Assembly (NCBI GenBank): GCA_964479045.1
Contig: CAYZJI010000001.1
Location: forward strand, 186,001 to 250,000
Reading direction: 5' to 3'
DNA: 64,000 nt
Source: 2-02-FULL-47-50 sp964479045
Lineage (GTDB): Bacteria > Pseudomonadota > Gammaproteobacteria > Eutrophobiales > Eutrophobiaceae
The first letter of the stretch is position 1, and each line of letters begins with the position of its first letter. The notes under the pieces are model-generated. The model searched no databases. It was not told where the DNA came from and worked only from the letters and a program-made list of their open reading frames with translations. This document shows positions 1 through 8,251 of this stretch, piece after piece. Made by a program: the position numbers and the translations under genes.

Positions 1-2
1 AC

Positions 3-2309
3 CTTGCGCAACTCGTTAATGATCACATCCGTCTGATCAACTCGATGAAAAACGTGATTATCGACCGGGAAGGTGTGAAAGAAAAATACGGTGTAACGCC
101 GGAACAGATCATTGATTATCTTATGTTGGTTGGCGACAGTGTCGACAATGTTCCGGGCGTACCCAAGGTCGGCCCTAAGACCGCAGCCAAATGGCTGAAT
201 GATTATGGCACGCTGGAAAAAATTATCGCACATCAGCATGACTTCAAGGGCAAGACCGGAGAATATCTGAGAAACGCCATTCCGCGTTTTGAATTGACCC
301 GTACGCTGGTCACGCTGAAATGTGATGTTCCGCTTGATATCCAGCTTCACGATCTGGTAACCGCTGCTCCGGATCGTGCGGCACTGAAAGAAAAATTTTT
401 ACGGCTGGAATTCCGCTCGCTGCTGAATGAAATGGACAGAGAGCCCCGGCCTGCCGCGGAACCGCAGGCCCCGCCTGTACCACCTCAATCTGCAGGGACC
501 ACTTGTGTTTACGAAACCCTGCTCACTGAAGAAAGTTTTGATGCGTGGCTGAAAAAACTTGAAACTGCGGATCTGTTTGCTTTTGATACTGAGACCACCA
601 GCCTCGATTACATGGCAGCGGAAATTGTCGGGGTGTCATTTTCAGTGACGATGGATCGCGCAGCCTATGTACCTTTGCAGCACGATTATGCCGGCGCGCC
701 AACACAGCTTGATCGGCACAAGATACTGGCCCGTCTTAAACCGTTGCTGGAGAATCCGCAGCGGCCCAAGCTTGGTCATCACATTAAATACGACATGAAT
801 GTGCTCGCCAATCACGGGATTACCCTGCGCGGCTGTGCCCACGACAGCATGCTGGAGTCCTATGTGCTGGACAGCACAGCCAGCAGGCATGACATGGATA
901 CGCTCGCAGAAAAATATCTCAACCGAAAAACCATCCACTACGAGGATGTGGCAGGACGCGGAGCCAAACAAGTTGCTTTCAACCAGGTTTCGATTGAAGC
1001 AGCTACACAATACGCTGCTGAAGATGCGGAAGTCACGCTGCAATTGCACCGGCACCTCTGGCCGCAACTTTCGAAAATTGCCGGTTTGCGCAAATTGTAT
1101 GAAGAAACTGAAGTCCCGTTGATTCCGGTACTGTCCCGCATGGAACGTAACGGCGTGAAGATCGACGCTGATATGCTTACGGAACAGAGCCGGCAAATTA
1201 CCCTGCAGCTGGAAGAGATTGAAGAACAGATTTATCGTAAAGCCGGAACGCAGTTCAACATCAACTCACCGAAACAGATACAGGAAATACTCTATGATCA
1301 ACTGCAACTCCCGGTGCTCGCCAAAACGCCGGGTGGACAGCCTTCAACCGCAGAGTCTGTTCTGGAAGAGCTGGCGGATCAGCATGCGCTGCCGCGACTG
1401 ATTCTGGATCACCGTGGCCTGAGCAAACTCAAATCCACCTACACGGATCGCCTGCCGGAACAGATCAGTCCGAAAACCGGCCGTGTGCACACGTCCTATC
1501 ATCAGGCCGTAGCCGCCACTGGCCGCCTGTCATCCACGGATCCCAATCTGCAGAACATCCCCATACGCACCGAGACCGGCCGCCGCATCCGGCAGGCGTT
1601 TGTCGCGCCCACCGGGCATGTGATTCTCGCGGCCGACTATTCCCAGATCGAATTACGCATCATGGCACATCTGTCCGGCGATCAGGGGCTGCTCGATGCC
1701 TTTGCCCATGATCAGGATATCCATCGCATGACCGCCGCTGAAGTATTCGATACACCACTTGCAAAAGTCAGCGATGAGCAACGTCGCGCTGCCAAGGCCA
1801 TTAATTTCGGCCTGATTTACGGGATGTCACCCTTTGGACTTGCCAGGCAACTCGGGATAGAACGGGGCCAGGCCAAGGCCTATGTAGACCTGTATTTCGA
1901 ACGTTATCCCGGTGTGCGTAAATACATGGATCGCACGCGCGAACAGGCCCGTCAGCAGGGCTTTGTGGAAACGCTGTTCCAGCGGCGCTTGTATCTGCCG
2001 GAAATCAATTCACGTAATGCACCACGCCGCCAGTATGCCGAACGCACGGCCATCAATGCCCCGATGCAGGGCACGGCAGCGGACATCATTAAACGTGCCA
2101 TGATTGCCGTCGATCAATGGTTGATGGACAGCAAAACTGGTGCGCGTCTGATCATGCAGGTGCATGATGAACTGGTGTTTGAAATCGAAGCTGGCGCAGT
2201 CGAGAGGGCCTCCCGTGAAATCCGGCGGCTCATGACAGCGGCCGCGGAATTGCATGTGCCGCTGATTGTAGATATAGGACACGGCGGGAACTGGGACGAG
2301 GCCCATTAA
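3..2309 (+). CDS. polA: DNA polymerase I, 5' end cut by window
   Basis: DNA repair and Okazaki-fragment processing polymerase. The reading frame is open from the first bases, and the residues before the first ATG at 45 still match PolA, so the true start lies outside the window. Visible parts in order: the end of the 5'-nuclease domain with its helix-hairpin-helix (GDSVDNVPGVPKVG), a Pro-rich linker near 440-490, a 3'-5' exonuclease domain with the acidic DTET motif near 585 and the YAAEDAEV motif near 1015, and the polymerase domain with motif A (DYSQIELR, near 1635), motif B (RRAAKAINFGLIYG, near 1790) and motif C (QVHDELVFE, near 2158). Keeping the exonuclease acidic residues implies proofreading is retained. 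The gene stands alone; hisA follows after 152 bp. Confidence 0.97.
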   Translation, partial: LAQLVNDHIRLINSMKNVIIDREGVKEKYGVTPEQIIDYLMLVGDSVDNVPGVPKVGPKTAAKWLNDYGTLEKIIAHQHDFKGKTGEYLRNAIPRFELTRTLVTLKCDVPLDIQLHDLVTAAPDRAALKEKFLRLEFRSLLNEMDREPRPAAEPQAPPVPPQSAGTTCVYETLLTEESFDAWLKKLETADLFAFDTETTSLDYMAAEIVGVSFSVTMDRAAYVPLQHDYAGAPTQLDRHKILARLKPLLENPQRPKLGHHIKYDMNVLANHGITLRGCAHDSMLESYVLDSTASRHDMDTLAEKYLNRKTIHYEDVAGRGAKQVAFNQVSIEAATQYAAEDAEVTLQLHRHLWPQLSKIAGLRKLYEETEVPLIPVLSRMERNGVKIDADMLTEQSRQITLQLEEIEEQIYRKAGTQFNINSPKQIQEILYDQLQLPVLAKTPGGQPSTAESVLEELADQHALPRLILDHRGLSKLKSTYTDRLPEQISPKTGRVHTSYHQAVAATGRLSSTDPNLQNIPIRTETGRRIRQAFVAPTGHVILAADYSQIELRIMAHLSGDQGLLDAFAHDQDIHRMTAAEVFDTPLAKVSDEQRRAAKAINFGLIYGMSPFGLARQLGIERGQAKAYVDLYFERYPGVRKYMDRTREQARQQGFVETLFQRRLYLPEINSRNAPRRQYAERTAINAPMQGTAADIIKRAMIAVDQWLMDSKTGARLIMQVHDELVFEIEAGAVERASREIRRLMTAAAELHVPLIVDIGHGGNWDEAH

Positions 2310-2461
2310 AGCAGATTAATCTCACGACAGTATTTATCTCGCCCGCGCTTGTGCTAATATTTGACCCAGAACCTGATCTGAATCGCCTGCACTATATAAA
2401 AAGAATTCCGAATACTGCCAGACTTTAGATTTGTATCCTCCAATCTTTTCCAGAAACAGGC

Positions 2462-3211
2462 ATGCTGCTAATTCCTGCGATTGATATTAAAGACGGTCGG
2501 TGTGTGCGTTTACGCCAGGGCCAGATGGATCAGGAAACCGTCTACAGCGAGGACCCGCTGGCCATGGCCCGGCGCTGGGTAGAAGCCGGGGCACGCCGTC
2601 TGCATATTGTGGATCTGGATGGCGCCATGGCCGGCAAACCGGAAAATGCGGATGTGATTCACGAAATTGCAGAAGCGTTCCCCGGGGTGCCGATACAGGT
2701 AGGCGGCGGCATCCGTGACGAAGACACCATACAAACTTATCTGGATGTCGGTGTAAGTTATGTCATCGTCGGCACCAAGGCTGTGACCACGCCGCATTTT
2801 GTTTCAGACATTTGTCTGGAATTTCCCGGACATATTATCGTCGGACTTGATGCCAAGAACGGCAAACTTGCCACCAACGGCTGGTCCAAACTTTCCCATC
2901 ATGGTGTGATCGACATGGCCAAACGTTTTGAAGACGACGGCGTGGCCGCGATTATTTTCACCGATATCGGCCGTGACGGCATGATGTCCAGTGTCAACGT
3001 TGAAGCCACGGTAGAGCTCTGCCGTGAAGTCACCGTGCCGGTGATTGCGTCGGGCGGCATTACCAATCTGGACGACATTCGCGCCCTGTGCAAGGCCGCC
3101 GAGGAAGGCATCGCCGGCGCCATTACCGGCCGCGCGATATATGAAGGCACTCTCGACTTTGCCGCGGCACAAAAACTCGCCGACAAACTCTGTTCTTACA
3201 CACCCGGATAA
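2462..3211 (+). CDS. hisA: HisA, ProFAR isomerase
   Basis: Fourth step of histidine synthesis: isomerises the N'-formimino ribonucleotide to the ribulosyl form (PRFAR). It is 249 residues, normal for the family, with a (beta/alpha)8 barrel. Asp8 in the opening PAIDIKDG motif and the Asp in IVGLDAKNG are the expected catalytic pair, and the phosphate-binding GGI and TGRAIYEG segments are present. It opens a run hisA-hisF-hisI-hisE with 10 bp or less between genes, so it is probably the first gene of this transcript. A TATATA stretch near 2394 could be a -10, but no convincing -35 is visible. Confidence 0.97.
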   Translation: MLLIPAIDIKDGRCVRLRQGQMDQETVYSEDPLAMARRWVEAGARRLHIVDLDGAMAGKPENADVIHEIAEAFPGVPIQVGGGIRDEDTIQTYLDVGVSYVIVGTKAVTTPHFVSDICLEFPGHIIVGLDAKNGKLATNGWSKLSHHGVIDMAKRFEDDGVAAIIFTDIGRDGMMSSVNVEATVELCREVTVPVIASGGITNLDDIRALCKAAEEGIAGAITGRAIYEGTLDFAAAQKLADKLCSYTPG

Positions 3212-3221
3212 TTCTGCCCAT

Positions 3222-3989
3222 ATGGGTCTTGCCAAAAGAATCATTCCCTGCCTGGATGTTGATGCCGGCAGAGTAGTCAAAGGCGTGCGTTTCGTCGACA
3301 TCCGGGATGCCGGTGATCCGGTGGAGATCGCGCGGCGTTATGATGAACAGGGAGCTGATGAAATCACTTTTCTTGATATTACGGCCAGCAGCGATGAACG
3401 AAATACCATGGTGCATGTGGTAGAGCAGGTTGCAAGCCAGGTGTTTATTCCCCTGACTGTCGGCGGTGGTATCCGCTCTCTGGACGACATCCGCACAATG
3501 CTCAATGCCGGCGCTGACAAGGTCAGTATTAATACCGCGGCCGTCAAACAGCCAGCTTTCATTAATGACGCTTCCGGGCGTTTTGGCTCACAGTGCATCG
3601 TAGTTGCCATTGATGCCAAACATACCGGTAATACACTGTCAGGCTGGGAAGTTTTCACTCACGGCGGACGAAACCCTGTGGGTCTGGATGCCGTAGCCTG
3701 GGCGATGGAAATGGCTGGCCGAGGTGCGGGCGAAATCCTGCTGACCAGCATGGATCGCGATGGCACCCGTAACGGGTTTGATCTACCGTTGACGCGGGCG
3801 GTGAGCGAAGCCGTGACGATCCCGGTGATAGCGTCCGGCGGCGTGGGCACACTGGAACATCTGGCCGAAGGTGTACTGGCCGGAAAAGCAGATGCCGTAC
3901 TGGCGGCCAGTATCTTTCACTTTGGTGAACATACTGTGGGCGAGGCAAAATCCCTCATGCGCCGCCGGGGGATTGAAGTTAGACTGTAG
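3222..3989 (+). CDS. hisF: HisF, imidazole glycerol phosphate synthase cyclase subunit
   Basis: Cyclase half of the HisFH glutamine amidotransferase; it makes IGP and AICAR from PRFAR using ammonia channelled from HisH. It is 255 residues. The frame is open much further upstream (to 3045), but the protein begins with the family-typical MGLAKRIIPCLDVD at 3222, so that ATG was chosen; it also sits 10 bp after hisA stops. Asp12 (CLDVD) and the Asp in VVAIDAKHTG match the two catalytic aspartates. hisH is not in the window. Confidence 0.96.
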   Translation: MGLAKRIIPCLDVDAGRVVKGVRFVDIRDAGDPVEIARRYDEQGADEITFLDITASSDERNTMVHVVEQVASQVFIPLTVGGGIRSLDDIRTMLNAGADKVSINTAAVKQPAFINDASGRFGSQCIVVAIDAKHTGNTLSGWEVFTHGGRNPVGLDAVAWAMEMAGRGAGEILLTSMDRDGTRNGFDLPLTRAVSEAVTIPVIASGGVGTLEHLAEGVLAGKADAVLAASIFHFGEHTVGEAKSLMRRRGIEVRL

Positions 3990-3991
3990 TC

Positions 3992-4405
3992 ATGAATTCA
4001 GCATCAACACCTGCCTGGCTCGATGAAATCAAGTGGGACCAGAACGGCCTGGTGCCGGCCATTGCGCAGGACGCCGTTTCCGGCCACATCCTGACGCTGG
4101 CGTGGATGAACCGCGAGGCGCTTTTGCAGACCGTGCAGCAACGCAAGGCGATTTACTGGTCCCGCTCCCGGCAACGGCTCTGGCAGAAAGGCGAAGTCTC
4201 CGGACATGTACAGGAGATCGAAAACATTTATCTCGACTGTGACAAGGACGCATTGGTCCTCCGCGTGAAACAGCATGGCGGCATCGCCTGCCATACCGGG
4301 CGCGCCAGTTGTTTTTTTCACCGCCTGCAAAACGGGCAGTGGGAAATCTCGGAAAAAGTAATCAAGGATCCGCGCTCCATTTATCCGGAAGAAACCCGAT
4401 CATGA
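3992..4405 (+). CDS. hisI: HisI, phosphoribosyl-AMP cyclohydrolase
   Basis: Opens the adenine ring of phosphoribosyl-AMP (third step of histidine synthesis). 137 residues. The metal-binding signature is intact: YLDCDKDALVLRVKQ followed by GGIACHTGRASCFF, which holds the Cys and Asp ligands. HisI and HisE are separate proteins here, not the fused HisIE of enteric bacteria. The gene starts 2 bp after hisF and its stop overlaps the hisE start as ATGA, which suggests translational coupling. Confidence 0.96.
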   Translation: MNSASTPAWLDEIKWDQNGLVPAIAQDAVSGHILTLAWMNREALLQTVQQRKAIYWSRSRQRLWQKGEVSGHVQEIENIYLDCDKDALVLRVKQHGGIACHTGRASCFFHRLQNGQWEISEKVIKDPRSIYPEETRS

Positions 4406-4749
4406 CAGTGCGTGACAATATTCTGTTGCAGCTGGCCAGGACGCTGGAGGAGCGTAAAAACGCCGATCCATCGAGTTCCTATACGGCCAGCCTCTACGCG
4501 AAGGGGCTGGACAACACCTTGAAGAAGATTGGCGAAGAGGCGACAGAACTCGTGATTGCCGCCAAATCCGGCCAGAAAACCGCTATAATTCACGAAACGG
4601 CTGATTTATGGTTTCACACCTTGGTCATGCTTGTACAAACCGGGCTGGGCCCGGAGGACGTCCTTGCAGAACTTGAGCGGCGCACCGGTATTTCAGGTCT
4701 GCAGGAAAAAGCGGCGCGCAAACCATCCGGCCGTTCCGGAACTGAATAA
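4402..4749 (+). CDS. hisE: HisE, phosphoribosyl-ATP pyrophosphohydrolase
   Basis: Second step of histidine synthesis: hydrolyses PR-ATP to PR-AMP and pyrophosphate. 115 residues, all-alpha MazG-like fold, with the KKIGEEATELVIAAK acidic helix and HETADLWFH that bind magnesium. The ATG at 4402 was chosen because it overlaps the hisI stop (ATGA) and gives the family-typical N-terminus. tatA follows after 23 bp, so the his and tat genes are probably co-transcribed, an arrangement common in gammaproteobacteria. Confidence 0.95.
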   Translation: MTVRDNILLQLARTLEERKNADPSSSYTASLYAKGLDNTLKKIGEEATELVIAAKSGQKTAIIHETADLWFHTLVMLVQTGLGPEDVLAELERRTGISGLQEKAARKPSGRSGTE

Positions 4750-4772
4750 CATTTCGACACTGGAGAACACTC

Positions 4773-4997
4773 ATGAGCCCGCCGGGCATCGGAGAATTAC
4801 TGGTTATTCTGGCTATCGTCGCGTTGCTGTTTGGCACCAAAAAACTGCGTAACATAGGTGGTGATTTGGGCAGCGCTATCAAAAGTTTTCGCAATTCCAT
4901 GAAAGATGATGACAGTTCCACAAGTGCGCCTAAAACAGGGAATGTCATTGAAGGCGACAGCTCCCCGAAGCCAGGATCAGACAATCACAACGCCTGA
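4773..4997 (+). CDS. tatA: TatA, twin-arginine translocase pore subunit
   Basis: Small membrane protein that oligomerises to let folded proteins cross the inner membrane. 74 residues: a short N-terminal membrane helix (GIGELLVILAIVALLFG), the FG hinge, then an amphipathic helix (KKLRNIGGDLGSAIKSFRNS) and a polar Ser/Asp/Lys-rich tail. It is the first of tatA-tatB-tatC. A purple-start GGAGA ribosome site lies just upstream of the ATG. Confidence 0.95.
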   Translation: MSPPGIGELLVILAIVALLFGTKKLRNIGGDLGSAIKSFRNSMKDDDSSTSAPKTGNVIEGDSSPKPGSDNHNA

Positions 4998-5023
4998 TCG
5001 TCCTCACCTAGGGACGCGCCCTC

Positions 5024-5326
5024 ATGTTTGACATCGGTTTCTGGGAACTCGTAGTGGTCGCCGTTGTGGCGCTGCTGGTTGTCGGGCCGGAACGCCTCCC
5101 GGAACTTGCGCGGGATATTGGCAAATGGACCGGAAAAATCCGCCGCTTTATCAACCAGACGCGGCGTGAACTCGAGAATGAGTTGCGGCTTGCCGAAAAG
5201 AAATCTCTCGCTACGAAGCTGACAGATCTCGATGACATGATGCGTAACGCACCGGATCAGGATCCGGACTTCCTTGATAATGCGCAGCCCAAGAACCGGT
5301 CATCCGCTGCATCACGCCATGAATAA
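5024..5326 (+). CDS. tatB: TatB, twin-arginine translocase receptor subunit
   Basis: Partner of TatC in binding twin-arginine signal peptides. 100 residues. The N-terminal MFDIGFWELVVVAVVALLV helix and the GPERLPELARDIGKW segment separate TatB from TatA. A charged helical tail follows (RRELENELRLAEKK). It lies between tatA and tatC; its stop overlaps the tatC start by 8 bp. Confidence 0.95.
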   Translation: MFDIGFWELVVVAVVALLVVGPERLPELARDIGKWTGKIRRFINQTRRELENELRLAEKKSLATKLTDLDDMMRNAPDQDPDFLDNAQPKNRSSAASRHE

Positions 5327-6086
5327 CACTGCTTTGCCTCCGGAACAGGAACAGCCCCTGATTTCCCACCTGATCGAATTACGCACCCGGTTGTTACACG
5401 TTATTGGTGCCGTGCTGATTGTCTTTATTGCGCTGAGCTTTTTTGCCAGCGAGATTTACAGCCTGCTTGCCAGGCCATTACTGGAACATCTGGCGCCTGG
5501 TGCTGGCATGATTGCTACCGAAGTTGCTTCGACGTTTATCGCGCCGATCAAACTCGCATTTTATGTTGCCCTCTTCATAAGCATGCCTTACATCTTCTAT
5601 CAGGCCTGGGCTTTTGTTGCCCCGGGTCTGTACGCAAATGAAAAACGTCTTGCGTTGCCCTTGCTTGTTTCCAGCATTGTGTTGTTTTATGCAGGAACCG
5701 CTTTTGCTTTTTTTGTGATCCTGCCGATCATGTTCGGGTTTTTCACTTCTGTTGCGCCTGAAGGCGTCATGGTCATGACCGACATCAGCCGTTATCTGGA
5801 TTTCATTCTCATGATTTTTTTTGCATTCGGCCTGGCGTTTGAAGTGCCTGTGGTGACCTTGCTGCTGATCGGGTGCGGATTCACCAGCATGGAGGCCTTG
5901 CGCCGTAACCGGCCTTATATCATTGTCGGCGCGTTTGTGATCGGCATGATACTTACGCCACCGGATGTACTGTCACAATTTCTGCTGGCGCTGCCAATCT
6001 GGTTCTTGTTTGAGACGGGCTTGTGGCTCGCACGTTATTTACAGCCGCGGGAAAATATTGCAGAACATTCAGCCCATCAGGAGTAA
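5319..6086 (+). CDS. tatC: TatC, twin-arginine translocase core
   Basis: Polytopic receptor for twin-arginine signal peptides. 255 residues with six predicted membrane helices and the conserved HLIELRTRLLH opening. The ATG at 5319 (MNNTALPP) was preferred over an in-frame start at 5274, since it leaves only an 8 bp overlap with tatB and gives the usual N-terminal length. The likely Tat substrates are not in this window. Confidence 0.95.
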   Translation: MNNTALPPEQEQPLISHLIELRTRLLHVIGAVLIVFIALSFFASEIYSLLARPLLEHLAPGAGMIATEVASTFIAPIKLAFYVALFISMPYIFYQAWAFVAPGLYANEKRLALPLLVSSIVLFYAGTAFAFFVILPIMFGFFTSVAPEGVMVMTDISRYLDFILMIFFAFGLAFEVPVVTLLLIGCGFTSMEALRRNRPYIIVGAFVIGMILTPPDVLSQFLLALPIWFLFETGLWLARYLQPRENIAEHSAHQE

Positions 6087-6096
6087 CGGGACAGAA

Positions 6097-6525
6097 TCAG
6101 GACTGCTCCCACGGCAGATTCTGAAACCGCCAGCCATTAATGGTGCTGCGGTGTTTGGCGCCATCCCGGTCGCCCTCAAATCCCTGTTCTATGTTGTACA
6201 CCAGATTAAAGCCACTGCGTGCCAGAGCTTCTGCTGCTGCGAGAGAGCGTTTACCGCTACGGCATATGGTTAATACCGGGAGTTGCTCGACAGGTTCATT
6301 TGATTTTTTATGGCTGGTCAGTTGTCTGCGGACCTGATCGATAAAATCGGGGTTGATGGCCCATGCCGGTGGTTCCTGCCAGGGAACATTAATAGCATTG
6401 GCAGGGTGGCCCACATAGTCATATTCCATGCTGCTCCTTACATCGATCAGCACCGCCGCAGGATTTTCCTGCAGGATGTCCCAGGCTTCGGACGGGGTCA
6501 GATTTTTGATATTCAGTTCGCTCAT
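6097..6525 (-). CDS. rhodanese-like sulfurtransferase
   Basis: Single rhodanese domain of 142 residues, cytoplasmic (no signal peptide). The active loop TICRSGKRS carries the persulfide-forming Cys88, and the domain opens with a typical AVLIDVRSSMEY strand. Family members move sulfane sulfur between thiols. It converges on tatC (stops 10 bp apart) and is divergent from an ArsR-type regulator with 124 bp between starts, which suggests shared control. The exact sulfur donor and acceptor cannot be told from sequence. Confidence 0.9.
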   Translation of the reverse strand: MSELNIKNLTPSEAWDILQENPAAVLIDVRSSMEYDYVGHPANAINVPWQEPPAWAINPDFIDQVRRQLTSHKKSNEPVEQLPVLTICRSGKRSLAAAEALARSGFNLVYNIEQGFEGDRDGAKHRSTINGWRFQNLPWEQS

Positions 6526-6587
6526 CGGAAAGTTGATCTCAACATGGCCTGAGGTTTTACGATATACAAATTTCCGAACATCTTAAA

Positions 6588-6615
6588 ATTGATATATAAG
6601 CATCTATTGATATAT
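6588..6615. promoter_or_regulatory. paired direct repeats, candidate ArsR-type operator
   Basis: The sequence ATTGATATAT occurs at 6588-6597 and again at 6606-6615, 18 bp start to start, in the AT-rich gap between the divergent rhodanese and ArsR-type genes. ArsR-family repressors commonly bind AT-rich repeats overlapping their own promoter. Position and composition support an operator; no footprint information is available. Confidence 0.4.
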
Positions 6616-6649
6616 TATCACACGAACCGAATGTCCACAGACGAATAAT

Positions 6650-6994
6650 ATGAAAGCCGCCATCAAAAAAAACGGGCTTGTGCCAGAAGAGCTTATGCCA
6701 CTGCCACACCTGCGCGCAGCAGCCGAATGTCTGAAGTGTGCCGCTCATCCTCACCGCCTGCGAATTATCGAAATTCTGTTACAAGGAAACTATACGGTGG
6801 ATGAACTCGCCAATCTCTGTGAGTTGTCACAACCCGCAACCAGCGGTCATCTGCGGCTGATGGAAGCAAAGGGCCTGTTGCGCAGCCGTCGTACCGGTCG
6901 CACGGTTTTTTATTCCATTGCTGCACCTGAACTTAAAGGGATCATCGACTGTGTGCGTCGACGCACGCATGCGGCTTCTGTGGTTAACGAATAA
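6650..6994 (+). CDS. ArsR/SmtB-family regulator, possible sulfur sensor
   Basis: Winged-helix repressor of 114 residues. Recognition helix region: VDELANLCELSQPATSGHLRLM, then the wing RRTGRTVFYSI. Cysteines are at 27, 30, 57 and 101. The usual ArsR metal motif ELCVCDL is not present: only one Cys (57) lies in that helix. Cys27/30 near the start of the fold and Cys101 in the last helix resemble the two-Cys arrangement of the persulfide sensors BigR and SqrR. Its divergent neighbour is a rhodanese, which fits sulfur sensing. The inducer is inferred, not shown. Confidence 0.85.
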   Translation: MKAAIKKNGLVPEELMPLPHLRAAAECLKCAAHPHRLRIIEILLQGNYTVDELANLCELSQPATSGHLRLMEAKGLLRSRRTGRTVFYSIAAPELKGIIDCVRRRTHAASVVNE

Positions 6995-7107
6995 CCTGTT
7001 TTCCGCAGGCCCTGCGCGCACAAGCCGTAATTGTCACGCGGCCCTCTTTTATGTTGCAATACCGGCTCTTTACCCTGTAACGTTCAACCCCGGTCACGAG
7101 GACAATA

Positions 7108-8037
7108 ATGAAAACCCCGATGCATGATCGCGACGGCATCATCTGGCTGGATGGCCATGCCGTACCCTGGCGCGAAGCAAAAACCCATGTGCTCACTCAC
7201 ACCCTGCATTACGGACTGGGGGTGTTTGAAGGGATCCGCGCCTATCACGCCGAACAGGGCACTGCAATATTCCGTCTGCAAGACCATACTGACCGGTTAT
7301 TTCGTTCCGCACACATTCTGCGTATGCGCATGCCTTACGACAAGGACACAATCAATCAGGCCTGCCGTGACGTAGTGAAAGGCAACAAGCTCGACACTGC
7401 TTACATCCGGCCCATGTGCTTTTACGGCGCAGAAGGCATGGGGTTGCGCGCTGACAATCTTGAAGTGCATGTGATGGTGGCGGCCTGGTCCTGGGGCTCT
7501 TACCTCGGCCAGGATGGCCTGGAAAAGGGAATTCGCATCAGAACATCCTCTTACACCCGTCATCATGTGAATATCACCATGTGCAAGGCCAAGGCCAATG
7601 GCAATTACATGAATTCCATGCTGGCCCTGCAGGAAGCCCTTGATTGCGGTTATGATGAAGCTCTGCTGCTGGATAATGAAGGCTACGTGGCCGAAGGCAG
7701 TGGAGAGAATATTTTCATCGTGCGAAACGGCGTACTCTATACGCCCGATCTGACTTCAGCGCTTGAAGGCATCACGCGTGACACGATCATTACGCTTGCG
7801 CAGGATGAGGGTCTGAAGATAGTCGAAAAACGTATTACACGTGACGAGATCTATATTGCTGATGAAGCCTTCTTTACCGGAACTGCAGCAGAAGTCACCC
7901 CCATCCGCGAAATGGATAATCGTACTATCGGTAACGGACGACGCGGGGTAATCACGGAAAAGCTGCAGACGCTGTATTTCGATCAGGTGCATGGCCGGCG
8001 TAAACAATACGGCCAATGGTTGACTTATCTCCGCTGA
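7108..8037 (+). CDS. ilvE: IlvE, branched-chain amino acid aminotransferase
   Basis: PLP enzyme that makes Leu, Ile and Val from their 2-oxo acids with glutamate as amino donor. 309 residues, class IV fold. The PLP lysine lies in CKAKANGNYMNS. The DEALLLDNEGYVAEGSGENIF and ALEGITRDTI segments bind PLP phosphate and substrate, as in the E. coli enzyme. A D-amino-acid or 4-amino-4-deoxychorismate specificity is less likely given these motifs. It leads the strand containing the zinc-finger and ELM1-like genes. Confidence 0.95.
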   Translation: MKTPMHDRDGIIWLDGHAVPWREAKTHVLTHTLHYGLGVFEGIRAYHAEQGTAIFRLQDHTDRLFRSAHILRMRMPYDKDTINQACRDVVKGNKLDTAYIRPMCFYGAEGMGLRADNLEVHVMVAAWSWGSYLGQDGLEKGIRIRTSSYTRHHVNITMCKAKANGNYMNSMLALQEALDCGYDEALLLDNEGYVAEGSGENIFIVRNGVLYTPDLTSALEGITRDTIITLAQDEGLKIVEKRITRDEIYIADEAFFTGTAAEVTPIREMDNRTIGNGRRGVITEKLQTLYFDQVHGRRKQYGQWLTYLR

Positions 8038-8049
8038 CGGACATATTGA

Positions 8050-8247
8050 ATGAATACGGATCAAGGCACACTTACACCAAATGATCAGCGGCATTATCGC
8101 GTGAAGCGCGAGGACCTGCCGTTACACTGCCCGCTACCCGGCATGAGTCTGTGGAATTCGCATCCAAGGGTTTTTCTGCCTATTGAGAAAACCGGCACAG
8201 CTAAATGTCCTTATTGTGGAACCGACTTCACTCTCGAAGATCGCTGA
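8050..8247 (+). CDS. zf-CHCC zinc-finger small protein
   Basis: 65 residues. C-terminal pattern HPRVFLPI, then KCPYCGTDF, together with an upstream CPLP, gives the Cys-His-Cys-Cys metal site of the zf-CHCC family (related to the NDUFS6 C-terminus). It is often found after ilvE and before envelope glycan genes in gammaproteobacteria, as here. Its role in bacteria is not settled. It ends 4 bp before the next gene's GTG. Confidence 0.85.
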   Translation: MNTDQGTLTPNDQRHYRVKREDLPLHCPLPGMSLWNSHPRVFLPIEKTGTAKCPYCGTDFTLEDR

Positions 8248-8251
8248 ACTC

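Noticed and set aside
642..1196. 184-codon open frame on the minus strand
   Set aside because: Lies wholly inside polA in antisense, with no ribosome site or recognisable domain.
2310..2461. Attenuator or leader peptide before hisA
   Set aside because: No His-rich short frame or terminator-like hairpin seen.
6606..6620. TTGAT-like half site resembling an FNR box
   Set aside because: The second half does not match at the required spacing; better explained as part of the direct repeats.
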